Assembly: GCF_029433095.1 (NCBI RefSeq)
Contig: NZ_JARNTX010000005.1
Coordinates: 186,001 to 250,000, forward strand
Source: Hymenobacter sp. YC55
GTDB lineage: Bacteria; Bacteroidota; Bacteroidia; Cytophagales; Hymenobacteraceae
Direction of reading: 5' to 3'
Length of the DNA: 64,000 nucleotides
Both the position numbers and the translations under genes were made by a program. The notes beneath the pieces were generated by a model, which saw nothing but the letters and a program-made list of their open reading frames with translations, was not told the origin of the DNA and did no database searches. Positions 18,756-28,199 of this stretch are shown here, one piece after another (position 1 is the first letter of the stretch; each line of letters begins with the position of its first letter).

Positions 18756-19436
18756 CTAAAATATCAGCTTGTACCCAATGCCCCGGACATTGAGAATCTG
18801 TACCTGTGGGTCGTCGCGCAGGTAGCGGCGCAAGCGGGTCACGAATACATCCAAGCTGCGGCCGTTGAAGAAATGGTCTTGGCCCCACAGGTCAAGCAGT
18901 ACGGTGGAGCGTTCGAGGACTTGGTTGCGGTGGTCGTAGAGGCGTTTGAGGAGTTCGGCTTCGCGGTTGGTTAACTCTATTTCGGTTTCCCCGAGGCGGA
19001 GCTTTTGCTGCGTATACGCGAAAATGTAACGGCCTATCCTGAGCGGTTCGTGGGGCGGCGAGCTGGTAGGTAGCCCCAAGCGGTTGAGCTGCGCTTGGAT
19101 ACGCACTACCAGCTCGTCCATGCTGAAGGGCTTTTTCAAGTAGTCGTTGCCGCCTAGCTCGAAGCCCCGTACCACGTCGGCGGGTTGGGAACGGGCCGTT
19201 AGGAAAATCAGCGGAACGGTCTGGTTTTCGCGGCGCAGTTGCTCGCCTAGTGAAAAACCATCGAGGCGCGGAAGCATGATGTCGGCCACCACAATATCGG
19301 GGGCTTGCTGCCGAAACAGGTGTAGGCCTTGCTCGCCGTCGGAGGCATGCTGCACCGTGAAGCCCCGCATTTCCAAACTGTCTTTGATAATCAAAGCCAG
19401 GGCCGCTTCATCTTCAACCAGCAGAACCGTTGCCAT
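18756..19436 (-). CDS. OmpR-family response regulator
   Basis: 226 residues. The receiver domain (about 1-115) has acidic pocket Glu8/Asp9, phospho-acceptor Asp52 (VADIMLPRLDG), Thr/Ser switch at LTA and Lys101 (LKKPF). The winged-helix DNA-binding domain follows (about 130-226; LTNREAELLKRL, GRSLDVFVTRLRRYL, VRGIGYKLIF). It begins 9 bp after the histidine-kinase stop codon, so the two form one operon and a cognate pair. Tandem 10-bp repeats upstream of the kinase gene are a plausible autoregulatory site. The name of the system cannot be given from the sequence. Confidence 0.95.
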   Translation of the reverse strand: MATVLLVEDEAALALIIKDSLEMRGFTVQHASDGEQGLHLFRQQAPDIVVADIMLPRLDGFSLGEQLRRENQTVPLIFLTARSQPADVVRGFELGGNDYLKKPFSMDELVVRIQAQLNRLGLPTSSPPHEPLRIGRYIFAYTQQKLRLGETEIELTNREAELLKRLYDHRNQVLERSTVLLDLWGQDHFFNGRSLDVFVTRLRRYLRDDPQVQILNVRGIGYKLIF

Positions 19437-19445
19437 ACGCCGCAG

Positions 19446-20834
19446 TTAAAGCGAGGGAAGCCAGAAAGAGAAGGCGCTGCCGCTACCCAACTCGCTTTGC
19501 ACCTGCAACCGCCCACCGTGTCGCTCAATCACCTGCCGAACGTAAAAGAGCCCCAACCCGAAACCCTTGATTGGGTGCAGGTTGCCGGTCGGCACTCGGA
19601 AGAAGCGGTCAAAAACGGCCGGCTGATAGTCTTTCGGAATTCCGATGCCGTCGTCGGTTACGGTAAGTCGCCAACCGACATTCTCTGGTTGCCCCTGAAT
19701 AGTAATGGTTACTTGTTCGCGGGAATATTTTATGGCATTGTCGATCAGGTTGCTGATGACGTTGCGCAGGTGCAGCCGGTCGCAGTGGATAGCAGCCGGC
19801 GCCACATCCACCGCAAAGCGGACGGCCTTGGCCGTAGTGAGCTGGTGCTGCTCTACCAGCTCGGCAACCAGCTCGGCGGGTTGCACGGTTTCGGGGCGTA
19901 GTTGCAGCGGTTGGCGCTCGGCCACGGCCATATGCAGCACATGATCAACCAGCCCCGATAACCGCTGCAGCTCCTGCTGCGAAATAGCCAAGTACGTCTG
20001 CGTTTTCTGCGGATTCTGCAGAGCGCCAAAGTGCTGCAACGCCTCTACGGCCGCCGTTACCGTGGCCAAGGGCGTCTTCAGCTCATGGGTCATGTTGTTG
20101 ATGAAGTCTTCGCGAATCTCGGACAGCTTTTTCTGACGCAGGATGGTGGAAAGCATTAGCCCGAAGCAAGCTGTAGTTAAGCACAGCAAGCCCAACGAGC
20201 CAGCCAGCAGCCCCCCCATTCGGCGCAGTGCATACGGCAAGGGCGGCTGGAACGAAGCCCGCACCGCCACCTTTGGCAAGGCGGGTAATGCTACGGGTGG
20301 GGTGTGCAGCACATAGCCGGCCTGCACTGGCTGCAGGCGCAGGTCGGCGGCCGTCGCGACGGTGTCGAAGAGGAAAGCCGCTTCGGCTCCGCGCAGCTTC
20401 AGCTCGGCTTGATAGGCCGTGGCGAGGCGCGTGAGGTTGAGCGTGGGCGAGGCACCCGTGTTGCGCAGCAAAAACTGCAGAAATGCCTGCGCCACACTGT
20501 CTTCTTGCCGGCGCGCAACGCGGCTATCGGCCGGGAACCGGCTACTAGCTTGCAGGAGCTGCCGCAGCTGGGCGCGGCCCGCATCATCTAGGTTTTGGAT
20601 GGGCAGCGCAACGTGGCTGTATGCTTCATGACCGGGCGCGGTGGGCTGTAGCAGGGTCTGCAATTCGGCTAGTTGCTGCTTCTGCAACACCGCCAGCAGC
20701 GCCTCGTGCGCCGTGCGCGTGAACTGGACCGTGGTCAACTGATACGTGGTGTAGAGCCAGTAGGCTTGGAAGCCGTTGATGCCCAGCATACACAAACTCA
20801 TCAGCCAAAAGATAATACGCAGACGGCTTTTCAT
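19446..20834 (-). CDS. Membrane sensor histidine kinase
   Basis: 462 residues with a first transmembrane helix at about 8-28, a ~175-residue periplasmic domain of no recognised family, and a second helix at about 206-231. HisKA follows with phospho-acceptor His250 (NNMTHELKTPLATV), then HATPase (NLIDNAIKYS, DDGIGIPKDY, GFGLGLFYV). The layout matches small Bacteroidota kinases paired with OmpR regulators, and the regulator gene follows at once. The periplasmic signal is unknown. It is divergent from the DUF2723 gene across a 176-bp promoter region. Confidence 0.93.
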   Translation of the reverse strand: MKSRLRIIFWLMSLCMLGINGFQAYWLYTTYQLTTVQFTRTAHEALLAVLQKQQLAELQTLLQPTAPGHEAYSHVALPIQNLDDAGRAQLRQLLQASSRFPADSRVARRQEDSVAQAFLQFLLRNTGASPTLNLTRLATAYQAELKLRGAEAAFLFDTVATAADLRLQPVQAGYVLHTPPVALPALPKVAVRASFQPPLPYALRRMGGLLAGSLGLLCLTTACFGLMLSTILRQKKLSEIREDFINNMTHELKTPLATVTAAVEALQHFGALQNPQKTQTYLAISQQELQRLSGLVDHVLHMAVAERQPLQLRPETVQPAELVAELVEQHQLTTAKAVRFAVDVAPAAIHCDRLHLRNVISNLIDNAIKYSREQVTITIQGQPENVGWRLTVTDDGIGIPKDYQPAVFDRFFRVPTGNLHPIKGFGLGLFYVRQVIERHGGRLQVQSELGSGSAFSFWLPSL

Positions 20835-20900
20835 GACGGGTGGAAGCTGCTGATAAGCAACTAGTCGAAAGTACGGGGGATGCCACGCTCAACCAAGCTG

Positions 20901-20936
20901 TTAACAATCATTAACACAAAATAACAGTCGTTTACA
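20901..20936. promoter_or_regulatory. Four TTAACA-like direct repeats at 10-bp spacing, candidate response-regulator operator
   Basis: TTAACA (20901), TTAACA (20911), ATAACA (20921) and TTTACA (20931) recur at exact 10-bp steps. This is the arrangement expected for an OmpR/PhoP-type dimer pair on one face of the helix; Bacillus PhoP boxes are also TTAACA-like. It lies 67 bp upstream of the kinase start and 75 bp upstream of the divergent DUF2723 gene, so it could act on both. The function is inferred. Confidence 0.5.
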
Positions 20937-21010
20937 CCCCGCTTCTGGTCCTTTGTTGGCGCAACCCTGGGCAGGCTATTTCTGCTCTTGCAGGTTTTCT
21001 ACTGTCGAGT

Positions 21011-24010
21011 ATGCGCTCCTATCAAAAGCTTAATAATCTGGTTGGCTGGCTGGTGTTTGGTATTGCCGCCATTATATACTGGCTCACACTGGAGCCTACA
21101 GCCTCGTTCTGGGACTGTGGCGAGTTCATTGCCTGTTCCTACAAGTTGCTCGTGCCCCACCCACCCGGTGCCCCCTTGTTTCTGCTGCTGGGCCGGCTGT
21201 TTTCGTTGCTCAGCTTCGGCGACACCAGCAAAGTGGCGGTACTAGTTAATTCGCTTTCGGCACTGAGCAGCGCATTCACAGTGTTGTTTCTGTTCTGGAG
21301 CATCACCCTATTGGCCCGCAAGCTGGTGCTGCGCGCTGCCACCCAGCCTTACGCCCGCCGGCTCTCCCCCACGCCCGGCCAGACAATGCTTATTCTAGGC
21401 TCGGGGGCAGTTGGGGCACTGGCTTTTGCCTTCTCTGATTCGTTTTGGTTTAATGCCGAAGAAGCCGAGGTGTACGCTTTATCCGCATTGTGCACGGCCG
21501 CCGTGGTGTGGCTGATGCTGAAATGGGAAAACCGGGCCGACGAAGCAGACAGCGACAAATGGCTGGTGCTGATTGCCTACGTGGTGGGCTTGAGTATCGG
21601 GGTGCACTTACTGAACCTGGTAGCTATTCCGGCACTAGGGCTGCTGTACTACTTCCGCCGACAGCCCGCTCCTACCTTGTGGGGCGGCGTACTGGCTTTG
21701 CTCGTGAGTAGTGTAGTAGTCGGCTTTATTCTGGTGGGAGTTATTCCGGGGTTGCCTACGCTGGCGAGTAGTTTCGAAATTTTCTTCGTCAACTCGTTTG
21801 GTCTGCCTTTCAATTCGGGCGTAGTTGTTTTCGTGCTGTTGTTGCTGGGCTTATTGATCGGCGGATTCCGCTTTTCGTACCGCCGCCGTTCACGCCTGCT
21901 CAACACCAGCTTGCTGGCATTGGTGTTTGTGCTGATCGGCTACTCGTCTTACCTGATCGTTCCGATTCGCAGCTCCTACCATCCAACTATCAATCAGAAT
22001 GCGCCCGACAATGTGCTCAGCTTCGTGAGCTACCTAAAGCGCGAGCAGTACGGCTCGCGGCCCCTGCTGTACGGGCCGCATGTGTTTGCGCAGCCCATTG
22101 CCCAAGTGAATACCGGCCCGCGCTACGTGCGCGAAGGCAACAAGTATGTGGTAGCCGAGCAACGACAGGAGTTGGTGTACCGCGACGAGGACAAGATGCT
22201 GCTGCCCCGCATATATGCTGATGGCAGTGCCACTGCCGCCCAACGCTTGGCCTATTATCAGAAATGGGTGGATATCGAGGAAGGCGTTAAACCTACCATG
22301 GGGCAAAACCTTAGCTTTTTGTTCCGCTACCAGATGGGGCACATGTTTTGGCGCTACTTCCTGTGGAACTACGTGGGCCGCGAAAGCGACGTGCAGCACG
22401 CGGGCGTTCTGTGGCCCACGACCAGCAGCGAGCAAGTGCCCGAGCGCATTGCCGACAACAAAGCCCGCAACAATTTTCTGGCGCTCCCCCTGCTGCTAGG
22501 GTTGCTAGGCCTAGTACATCAGGTGCGCCGCGACTCCAAGAACGCGCTAGTAGTAGCGTTGCTGTTCCTGTTCACAGGCCTAGCCATCATCGTGTACCTC
22601 AACCAGCCCCCCGTTGAGCCGCGCGAACGGGACTACACCTTCACCGGGGCTACCTATGCCTTTGCCATCTGGATAGGCTTGGGAGTGGTTGCGCTGGCCG
22701 AATTGCTGCAGAAGTTGAGGCAGGGCGAAATGGTCCGCGCCGGTGTGGCAACGCTGCTAAGCTTGGTGGTGCCGGGCATTATGGTCGCGCAGGGGTGGGA
22801 CGACCACAACCGGTCAGGCCGCTTCAGTTCTGTAGATTCTGCCAAAAACTTACTTAACTCCTGCGCCCCCAATGCCATCCTGTTTACCAACGGCGACAAC
22901 GACACGTTTCCGCTCTGGTATGCCCAAACCGTGGAAGGCGTGCGCACCGACGTACGGGTGGCCGTGCTGAGCTACTTGAACACGGACTGGTACGTCGAGC
23001 AGATGCGAAACCGCTCGTATAAGTCGCAGCCGCTGCCCGTTTCGCTGCCCCCCGACCGTTACCGCCAAGGCACCAACGATTACCTGCCCTACGTGGAAAA
23101 CCCGAATGTCCGCGAAGTCAACCTTTACGACTTCATTGGGCTAGTACGTGAGAACAGCGACTTGCTGAAAGTCAGCTACGGCGACGGCAGTGGCACCTTG
23201 ATGTCTTTTCCCTCGCCCAAGTTCTATCTACCCGTGGATACTGCCGCCGTAAAAAAGCTTGGCATCATTCCGCCTAGCCGGCGTGGTCAATTGGTTGACA
23301 AGATGGAGTTCAATCTGGGCAAGGGTGCCATCGAGAAGAAAGGCTTGTTAGTCCTCGATATACTGGCTGCAAACCAATGGAAACGCCCCGTTTACTTTGC
23401 CACTAGCGTGGCGCTGCCGCAGGATCATCTAGGCCTCGAACCCTATTTCCAGCTAGAAGGCTTGGCTTGGCGCGTCCTGCCACTGAAGGACCCTAACTAC
23501 GACCCGCGCGGAGAAGCCGGATACGTAGAGAAAAGCATTCTGTACGACAAGCTGATGCGGCAATTCTCTTACCGCGGCCTCGACAATCCGTCCCTTTTCC
23601 ACGACGACAACAGCTTGATGTTCCCGGCCAGCTACCGCGAAAAGTTTGCGCGCTTGGCCACAACCTACCTAGCCGCCGGCGACTCGGCCACAGCCCGCAA
23701 AGTAGCCGACAAATGTTTGGCAGTGATGCCCGACAAGGCCATTCCGTATGATTATTACATTCCACAATTAATGCCCGCGCTGATAGCCGGTGGAGAGCAA
23801 AAGCGTGCCAGAGAGCTTCAGGATATACTATTTAGGCGGACGCAGCACGCTCTGAGTTACTACAGTAGCAACCCCAATTCCGTGTTCGACCGGGAGCTAG
23901 GCCAACTCCTTGCCACTCTCCAGCAACTCTACTTAGCAGCGCAGCAAGTCGGTGATACACAGCGCGCCAATCAAGCATACGCGTTACTGCGCCCTTACTT
24001 AGGGCAGTAA
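21011..24010 (+). CDS. DUF2723 / GT117-family membrane protein (putative protein O-glycosyltransferase)
   Basis: 999 residues. The N-terminal half holds about a dozen transmembrane helices and begins with the family hallmark (YWLTLEPTASFWDCGEFI, then HPPGAPLFLLLGR). The acidic pair after the first helix matches the Asp/Glu expected in the first extracytoplasmic loop of GT-C glycosyltransferases. The C-terminal half (about 600-999) is soluble, with NAILFTNGDNDTFPLWY, also conserved in the family, and ends in helical TPR-like repeats. The family is near-universal in Bacteroidota and placed with protein-O-mannosyltransferase-like enzymes of the periplasm; the donor and acceptor are not known from this sequence. 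It is divergent from the two-component genes and followed by a strong terminator. Confidence 0.9.
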   Translation: MRSYQKLNNLVGWLVFGIAAIIYWLTLEPTASFWDCGEFIACSYKLLVPHPPGAPLFLLLGRLFSLLSFGDTSKVAVLVNSLSALSSAFTVLFLFWSITLLARKLVLRAATQPYARRLSPTPGQTMLILGSGAVGALAFAFSDSFWFNAEEAEVYALSALCTAAVVWLMLKWENRADEADSDKWLVLIAYVVGLSIGVHLLNLVAIPALGLLYYFRRQPAPTLWGGVLALLVSSVVVGFILVGVIPGLPTLASSFEIFFVNSFGLPFNSGVVVFVLLLLGLLIGGFRFSYRRRSRLLNTSLLALVFVLIGYSSYLIVPIRSSYHPTINQNAPDNVLSFVSYLKREQYGSRPLLYGPHVFAQPIAQVNTGPRYVREGNKYVVAEQRQELVYRDEDKMLLPRIYADGSATAAQRLAYYQKWVDIEEGVKPTMGQNLSFLFRYQMGHMFWRYFLWNYVGRESDVQHAGVLWPTTSSEQVPERIADNKARNNFLALPLLLGLLGLVHQVRRDSKNALVVALLFLFTGLAIIVYLNQPPVEPRERDYTFTGATYAFAIWIGLGVVALAELLQKLRQGEMVRAGVATLLSLVVPGIMVAQGWDDHNRSGRFSSVDSAKNLLNSCAPNAILFTNGDNDTFPLWYAQTVEGVRTDVRVAVLSYLNTDWYVEQMRNRSYKSQPLPVSLPPDRYRQGTNDYLPYVENPNVREVNLYDFIGLVRENSDLLKVSYGDGSGTLMSFPSPKFYLPVDTAAVKKLGIIPPSRRGQLVDKMEFNLGKGAIEKKGLLVLDILAANQWKRPVYFATSVALPQDHLGLEPYFQLEGLAWRVLPLKDPNYDPRGEAGYVEKSILYDKLMRQFSYRGLDNPSLFHDDNSLMFPASYREKFARLATTYLAAGDSATARKVADKCLAVMPDKAIPYDYYIPQLMPALIAGGEQKRARELQDILFRRTQHALSYYSSNPNSVFDRELGQLLATLQQLYLAAQQVGDTQRANQAYALLRPYLGQ

Positions 24011-24059
24011 ATACCGAGCAAGAACAGCCAGCGTATTCTACGCTTCAGCTTTTCAGACT

Positions 24060-24119
24060 AACCCCTACTGAGTAGCATCTGCTTTCTTAACGGCGAGCAA
24101 TTGCTACTCAGTAGGGGTT
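24060..24119 (+). terminator. 18-bp perfect-stem hairpin after the DUF2723 gene
   Basis: AACCCCTACTGAGTAGCA (24060-24077) pairs perfectly with 24102-24119 across a 24-nt loop, and GGTGTTTT follows. It begins 50 bp after the stop codon and is probably the transcription terminator. Confidence 0.75.
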
Positions 24120-24544
24120 GGTGTTTTACAGCATTAAAGAGTTTCAGTTGACAAACCGAATACCTCTGTTCAGATAGGCAAATGACGAAGCGGCTACCTG
24201 TGTGCTAGGGCAACAGCCGCTTCAAGGACGCGCAGCATAGGTCTTTCTGTGGCCGTCCTGCTGCGTTTTCTCTATCGAAATTCATCTATCGAAAGAGCTA
24301 TAACAGCAGTATGCAATTTTCGCCAGGAAGCATACTCAGCTCAATGCAGATACCTCATCCTATAGACCAAGGCATACTTTTCTCGTTAACCGAAATCTTA
24401 AAGCTCACACTCTATTGGCATGATCCAATTATCTAACATTGGCTTTATAATTTATTTATCGATACCTTTACCACTTAATATAATATAACGATTCCAATAG
24501 GCAAATTTTTTCTGAGTTAGGACTGACGAGGGTGCTGTGTACTG
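24120..24544 (+). other. Intergenic region upstream of the HlyD-DUF4956-TolC operon
   Basis: 425 bp with no gene. It holds a second hairpin (GAAGCGGCT / AGCCGCTTC, 24187-24223) and becomes very AT-rich in the last 130 bp, where the operon promoter probably lies. Confidence 0.4.
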
Positions 24545-25639
24545 ATGGCTAAAATGTTCTTGAAAAGAAATTTATTTCTGGCAGCTACCCCTGTCTTATT
24601 ATTCAAAATGGCGCTGATACAAGGGCCATTCACGCTTCCCTATACTATAGAGACGAGCAGTTTAATAATGCCCGTCAGCGAATGGACCTTAAGTAGGGCG
24701 CAAAACGGCAACTTGATTTCTGCTTTGAAAGACAACCGCACTGGTCGGTTGAGTGCGTTTTCGGCTTCCGTTTTTCAAAGAGGATATCAGGCTGACTTTC
24801 AGCTTAACCCGAAAATTTATCATCAGGCATCTTTAACTAAAGGAGACACCGTAGCCCGGATGTACTCCAACCAAGACCAGGAGCGGCTGGTGCAGTTACA
24901 AGGAGAATTGGCAGTGCAAGAAGCAGAGTTGCAGCTTGTCAACTCTGGCCAGAAACCGGCTGATGTAGAGGAAGTTGCCAATCAACTGGCTTTGGCTAAG
25001 CAGGAATTGGCATCCCAACGTGCACTTACAGCACGCGCCCAGGCCTTGCATCAAGACTCGTTGACCTCTTTGCAGAATTACGAGTTGTCACTCAATAAGC
25101 TCCGGGTACGCGAATTGAATGTAAGCATGATTGTGGCGGAGTACAAATCTGTTACAACCGGTGGCAAACCGGAGCAGATACGAGTCATACGTACCCGAAT
25201 TATTTCATTACAACAACAAATTCGTCATATTCAGCAAAGCTTGAAGGAGCTCACCGTTGTTTCGCCGGTTTCAGGGGCAGTATTGCTGAAGAAAGCTCCG
25301 GTAAATCCTACCGAAGAAGTGCTTGTATCGATAGCCGACAACTCTTCATTCGTCGCTATTCTGCCAGTGAATTATTTGGAGCGCAACTATGTGCAGGAGC
25401 AGCAGCGAATAGAAGTAGCGGTTACGGGCACAACGCAAACGGCAGTCGGCAAAATAATTGGCATTGATAACACGGTGCAGATTGTAGATGGTCGCCAAGC
25501 CTTCTTTGTAACTGCTCTGATCGAAGAAAAGAATGCGCCGCTCGTTCCGGGCATGGTCGTTAGAACTAGCCTTTCGTGCGAATCTATTTCCGTGGCCGAC
25601 CATGTGGCCCGGATAGCGCAAACGTTGCTTACTTATTAA
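24545..25639 (+). CDS. HlyD-type periplasmic adaptor (membrane fusion protein)
   Basis: 364 residues with one N-terminal hydrophobic segment (about 10-28). The first biotinyl-lipoyl half lies around 90-110 (KGDTVARMYS), and a long helical hairpin occupies about 112-250 (repeated QGELAVQEAEL and QLALAKQELASQ heptads). The second lipoyl half is at about 255-280 (VVSPVSGAVL), and a beta-barrel follows. Adaptors of this type bridge an inner-membrane transporter and TolC. Here the expected pump gene is absent; instead a DUF4956 membrane protein and a TolC homologue follow 77 bp and about 0.8 kb downstream. First gene of a three-gene operon. Confidence 0.85.
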   Translation: MAKMFLKRNLFLAATPVLLFKMALIQGPFTLPYTIETSSLIMPVSEWTLSRAQNGNLISALKDNRTGRLSAFSASVFQRGYQADFQLNPKIYHQASLTKGDTVARMYSNQDQERLVQLQGELAVQEAELQLVNSGQKPADVEEVANQLALAKQELASQRALTARAQALHQDSLTSLQNYELSLNKLRVRELNVSMIVAEYKSVTTGGKPEQIRVIRTRIISLQQQIRHIQQSLKELTVVSPVSGAVLLKKAPVNPTEEVLVSIADNSSFVAILPVNYLERNYVQEQQRIEVAVTGTTQTAVGKIIGIDNTVQIVDGRQAFFVTALIEEKNAPLVPGMVVRTSLSCESISVADHVARIAQTLLTY

Positions 25640-25716
25640 GCTCCACGCTTATATCTGTTATTCTTCTGGGTTGGTTTATTCCTTTGGTTGATGCTCCGCG
25701 TTGAGCTTTTCTTTCT

Positions 25717-26385
25717 ATGCATCAGGACGTTCAGCAGGTTTTCAATTTTTCAATTACGGTCCGGGAAGTACTCGGCCACACCGTATGGGCCACGCTTTGC
25801 GGCCTGCTTATCTCCTTCTTTTACACTATTGCTTTTCGGAAGGCAACCTACTCGGTCAATCTGGTTAAGTCCATTGTGATGCTGACCATGATTACCTCCT
25901 TTGTGATGATGGTTGTGGGAGACAACCTGGCGCAGGCATTTAGCATGGTGGGTATTTTGTCTATCATCCGGTTTCGGACGGCTAGTAAGGACGCGCAGGA
26001 TTTTATGTTTCTCTTTTTCGCCCTAGCCATAGGGTTGGCTTGCGGCGAGGGGTTATATGCTGTGTCGTTGGCCGGTTGCCTGCTTATTGGTTTGGTGACT
26101 ATTGGTATGGCCCGCGCCATGGTCAACTCCCAACCAGAAAATTTGATACTGACCATCATTCGGGAAGCATCCGTCAGCCCAGAAAGTGATTATGCTCCCA
26201 TTCTGCAGGCTTTCTGCCAGCGCTACAAGGTGGTAAGTACGCAAGCCTCAAGGGAGAAGAAAGGCCTGTTTATGCAGCTTTCATACGTGACAAATTTGAA
26301 AGATGGCAGTAGCAGTGAGGCTTTGGTAGATGCCCTGAAGGAAGTGGAAGGTATTAAGCAAGTAACCCTCGCTTTGGAAGTATAG
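25717..26385 (+). CDS. DUF4956 integral membrane protein
   Basis: 222 residues. About four transmembrane helices fill residues 20-135, with the family-typical stretch AFSMVGILSIIRFRTASKD between helices two and three. A soluble C-terminal domain (about 140-222) has an ACT-like alternating pattern (ILTIIREASV, EVEGIKQVTLAL). DUF4956 proteins are, to my knowledge, usually found beside VTC-type polyphosphate polymerases and their function is unproven; no such neighbour exists here. It occupies the slot where an efflux pump would be expected, 77 bp after the adaptor and 20 bp before the TolC gene. A role as the inner-membrane part of an export system is inference. Confidence 0.85.
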   Translation: MHQDVQQVFNFSITVREVLGHTVWATLCGLLISFFYTIAFRKATYSVNLVKSIVMLTMITSFVMMVVGDNLAQAFSMVGILSIIRFRTASKDAQDFMFLFFALAIGLACGEGLYAVSLAGCLLIGLVTIGMARAMVNSQPENLILTIIREASVSPESDYAPILQAFCQRYKVVSTQASREKKGLFMQLSYVTNLKDGSSSEALVDALKEVEGIKQVTLALEV

Positions 26386-26405
26386 CGGCTACCCTTACCA
26401 AGTCT

Positions 26406-27797
26406 ATGCATCAACTTTTACCCCTACCGTTCCGCAGCTGGACTTTCGGTTCAGAAAAGGCCAGACTATCAGGCACAGTGCTTTTAAAAAATTGCACGGC
26501 AGTTCTGCTATTGTTGGCAAGCCACGCTGCTTCCGCGCAAAAAACCTGGACGCTAGGCGACTGTCTAAGCTTTGCCCAAACAAATAATCTGCAAGTGCAG
26601 CAGGCTAGCTTGCTGCAGGATAAAAGTGTAGTGCAACTGAACACGGCCAAGAAGTCTTTCCTGCCCACAGTAAATGCCCGGGTGCGCACAACGGGCAACT
26701 GGGGTTTCCTTATTGATCCTTCTACCAACGAATTATCTGATCAATTCAATTTCGGCAATCAGGCGGCGCTGAACATGAATTTGAATTTATTTAATGGATT
26801 CGCCACTTCGCATCAAATAAGGCTTCGGACGCAACAGGTCGCCGCCGCAACCTATGACTACCAAGTAAGCAGCAACAGCATTTCGCTGAATATAGTCTAT
26901 GCGTTTCTGCAAGTTTTGCTAGGCCAAGAGCAACTGAAAAACTCCAAGCAACGGGCCACTTACCTGGCAGAACAGCAGAGAAAAGTAAAAAACCAAGTAG
27001 ATAAGGGAGTGCTCAGCAAAAGAGACTGGTTGGACATACAGTCTCAGGTTGCGGCCGAAGAGCTGCAAACTGTGTACGCCGAAAACGGAGTGGATAAAGC
27101 CATACTCAACTTGAAACAAGCTGTTGGCTTGCCACTTACCGAGGATATAACGGTGCAGACTGGCAAAATTCCAGACGACTGGCTGCCGACGGAGCTAAGT
27201 AGCGCGGAAGTGGTAAGCAGCGCAGCCACTACGCTGCCCGATTTGAAAGCTGCGCAAGCTCGCGTTGAAGCTACCCAACACGCTTGGCAGCTAGAACGGG
27301 CTAGCTACAAACCCACCTTTGCACTTACTGCTCAACTAGCTACGCGCACATCGAACTACAAGACTGAGGTATTTACCAACCAGGTACTCGATAACTTAAA
27401 TCGGCGGGTTGGCTTATCTCTGTACGTACCCATTGCCAACCGTTATCAGTTGCGGAATACCGACCAACTAGCCAAATTGAATGCAGAGTCGGCGAAACTA
27501 AGCTATCAGCAAGTGGAGCGAGACGTGAGTGGCAAGGTAATGGGTGCGTTGCTGGACTACAAAGCGGCGACTAAGAAGTATCGGGTTCTGCAATTGCAAT
27601 ACAACCTGTTAAGCGAAGAACATCGGTACGCGGCTAAAATGCTGGAGCTCGGCGGCCTGAATGCTATGGAATATAGCGTGACGCGTAGTCGGCTAGTAAC
27701 TGCCCAATCAGAATTGGTGCAAGCCAAATACGACTGCTTTTTCAAGCAAAAGGCCTTGGATTTCTATCAAGGCAAACCTCTGCCATCAGTGCTTTAA
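26406..27797 (+). CDS. TolC-family outer-membrane channel protein
   Basis: 463 residues. A rather long N-region precedes the signal peptide core (AVLLLLASHAASA, cleavage near residue 44). Two TolC/OEP repeats follow: WTLGDCLSFAQTNNLQVQQA at the start of the first, and the long coiled-coil helices with NLFNGF, and the second repeat from about residue 250. Length and pattern match the family. It begins 20 bp after the DUF4956 gene, so the three genes are surely co-transcribed. It would form the outer-membrane exit duct for whatever the adaptor and DUF4956 protein handle. Confidence 0.9.
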   Translation: MHQLLPLPFRSWTFGSEKARLSGTVLLKNCTAVLLLLASHAASAQKTWTLGDCLSFAQTNNLQVQQASLLQDKSVVQLNTAKKSFLPTVNARVRTTGNWGFLIDPSTNELSDQFNFGNQAALNMNLNLFNGFATSHQIRLRTQQVAAATYDYQVSSNSISLNIVYAFLQVLLGQEQLKNSKQRATYLAEQQRKVKNQVDKGVLSKRDWLDIQSQVAAEELQTVYAENGVDKAILNLKQAVGLPLTEDITVQTGKIPDDWLPTELSSAEVVSSAATTLPDLKAAQARVEATQHAWQLERASYKPTFALTAQLATRTSNYKTEVFTNQVLDNLNRRVGLSLYVPIANRYQLRNTDQLAKLNAESAKLSYQQVERDVSGKVMGALLDYKAATKKYRVLQLQYNLLSEEHRYAAKMLELGGLNAMEYSVTRSRLVTAQSELVQAKYDCFFKQKALDFYQGKPLPSVL

Positions 27798-27959
27798 AAT
27801 AGCCATTGAGTGAAGGCATCTGACTTAAATTTCTGGTCGTTTCAACCTTGATTATCTCTTAGCACCTACTCGTTTTTTCTATCGTCAGCCTTGCACTAGC
27901 AAGTGAAAAGGAAACATTGGGGCAACAAGAATATAGACGCATAATTGCATCTTGCGCCA

Positions 27960-28009
27960 ATAAAGGGTTGTTATCACCTAAGAATCACCCCTTTATAGTA
28001 CTATTTTTT
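27960..28009 (+). terminator. Probable terminator of the HlyD-DUF4956-TolC operon
   Basis: ATAAAGGG pairs with CCCTTTAT (stem 8 bp, loop 21 nt), followed 8 nt later by TTTTTT. The remaining sequence between 27798 and 28199 is AT-rich and shows no gene. Confidence 0.5.
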
Positions 28010-28199
28010 GCTCGCCTATAACATTTAGCTTTTTATTGGTACGGGGCTGCATGGCGGCAACAAGTTTATGTAGCTGTATCTGTGCATTACGGAACGCTGT
28101 TTAAAAAGCTAAATCATTTTGGGTGGACACAGTTCATGGCCTAGTTGAAGAACAAACCGCTAGTTGTAAGCAACAGATTTTATCCCCTCTTTTTCATCT

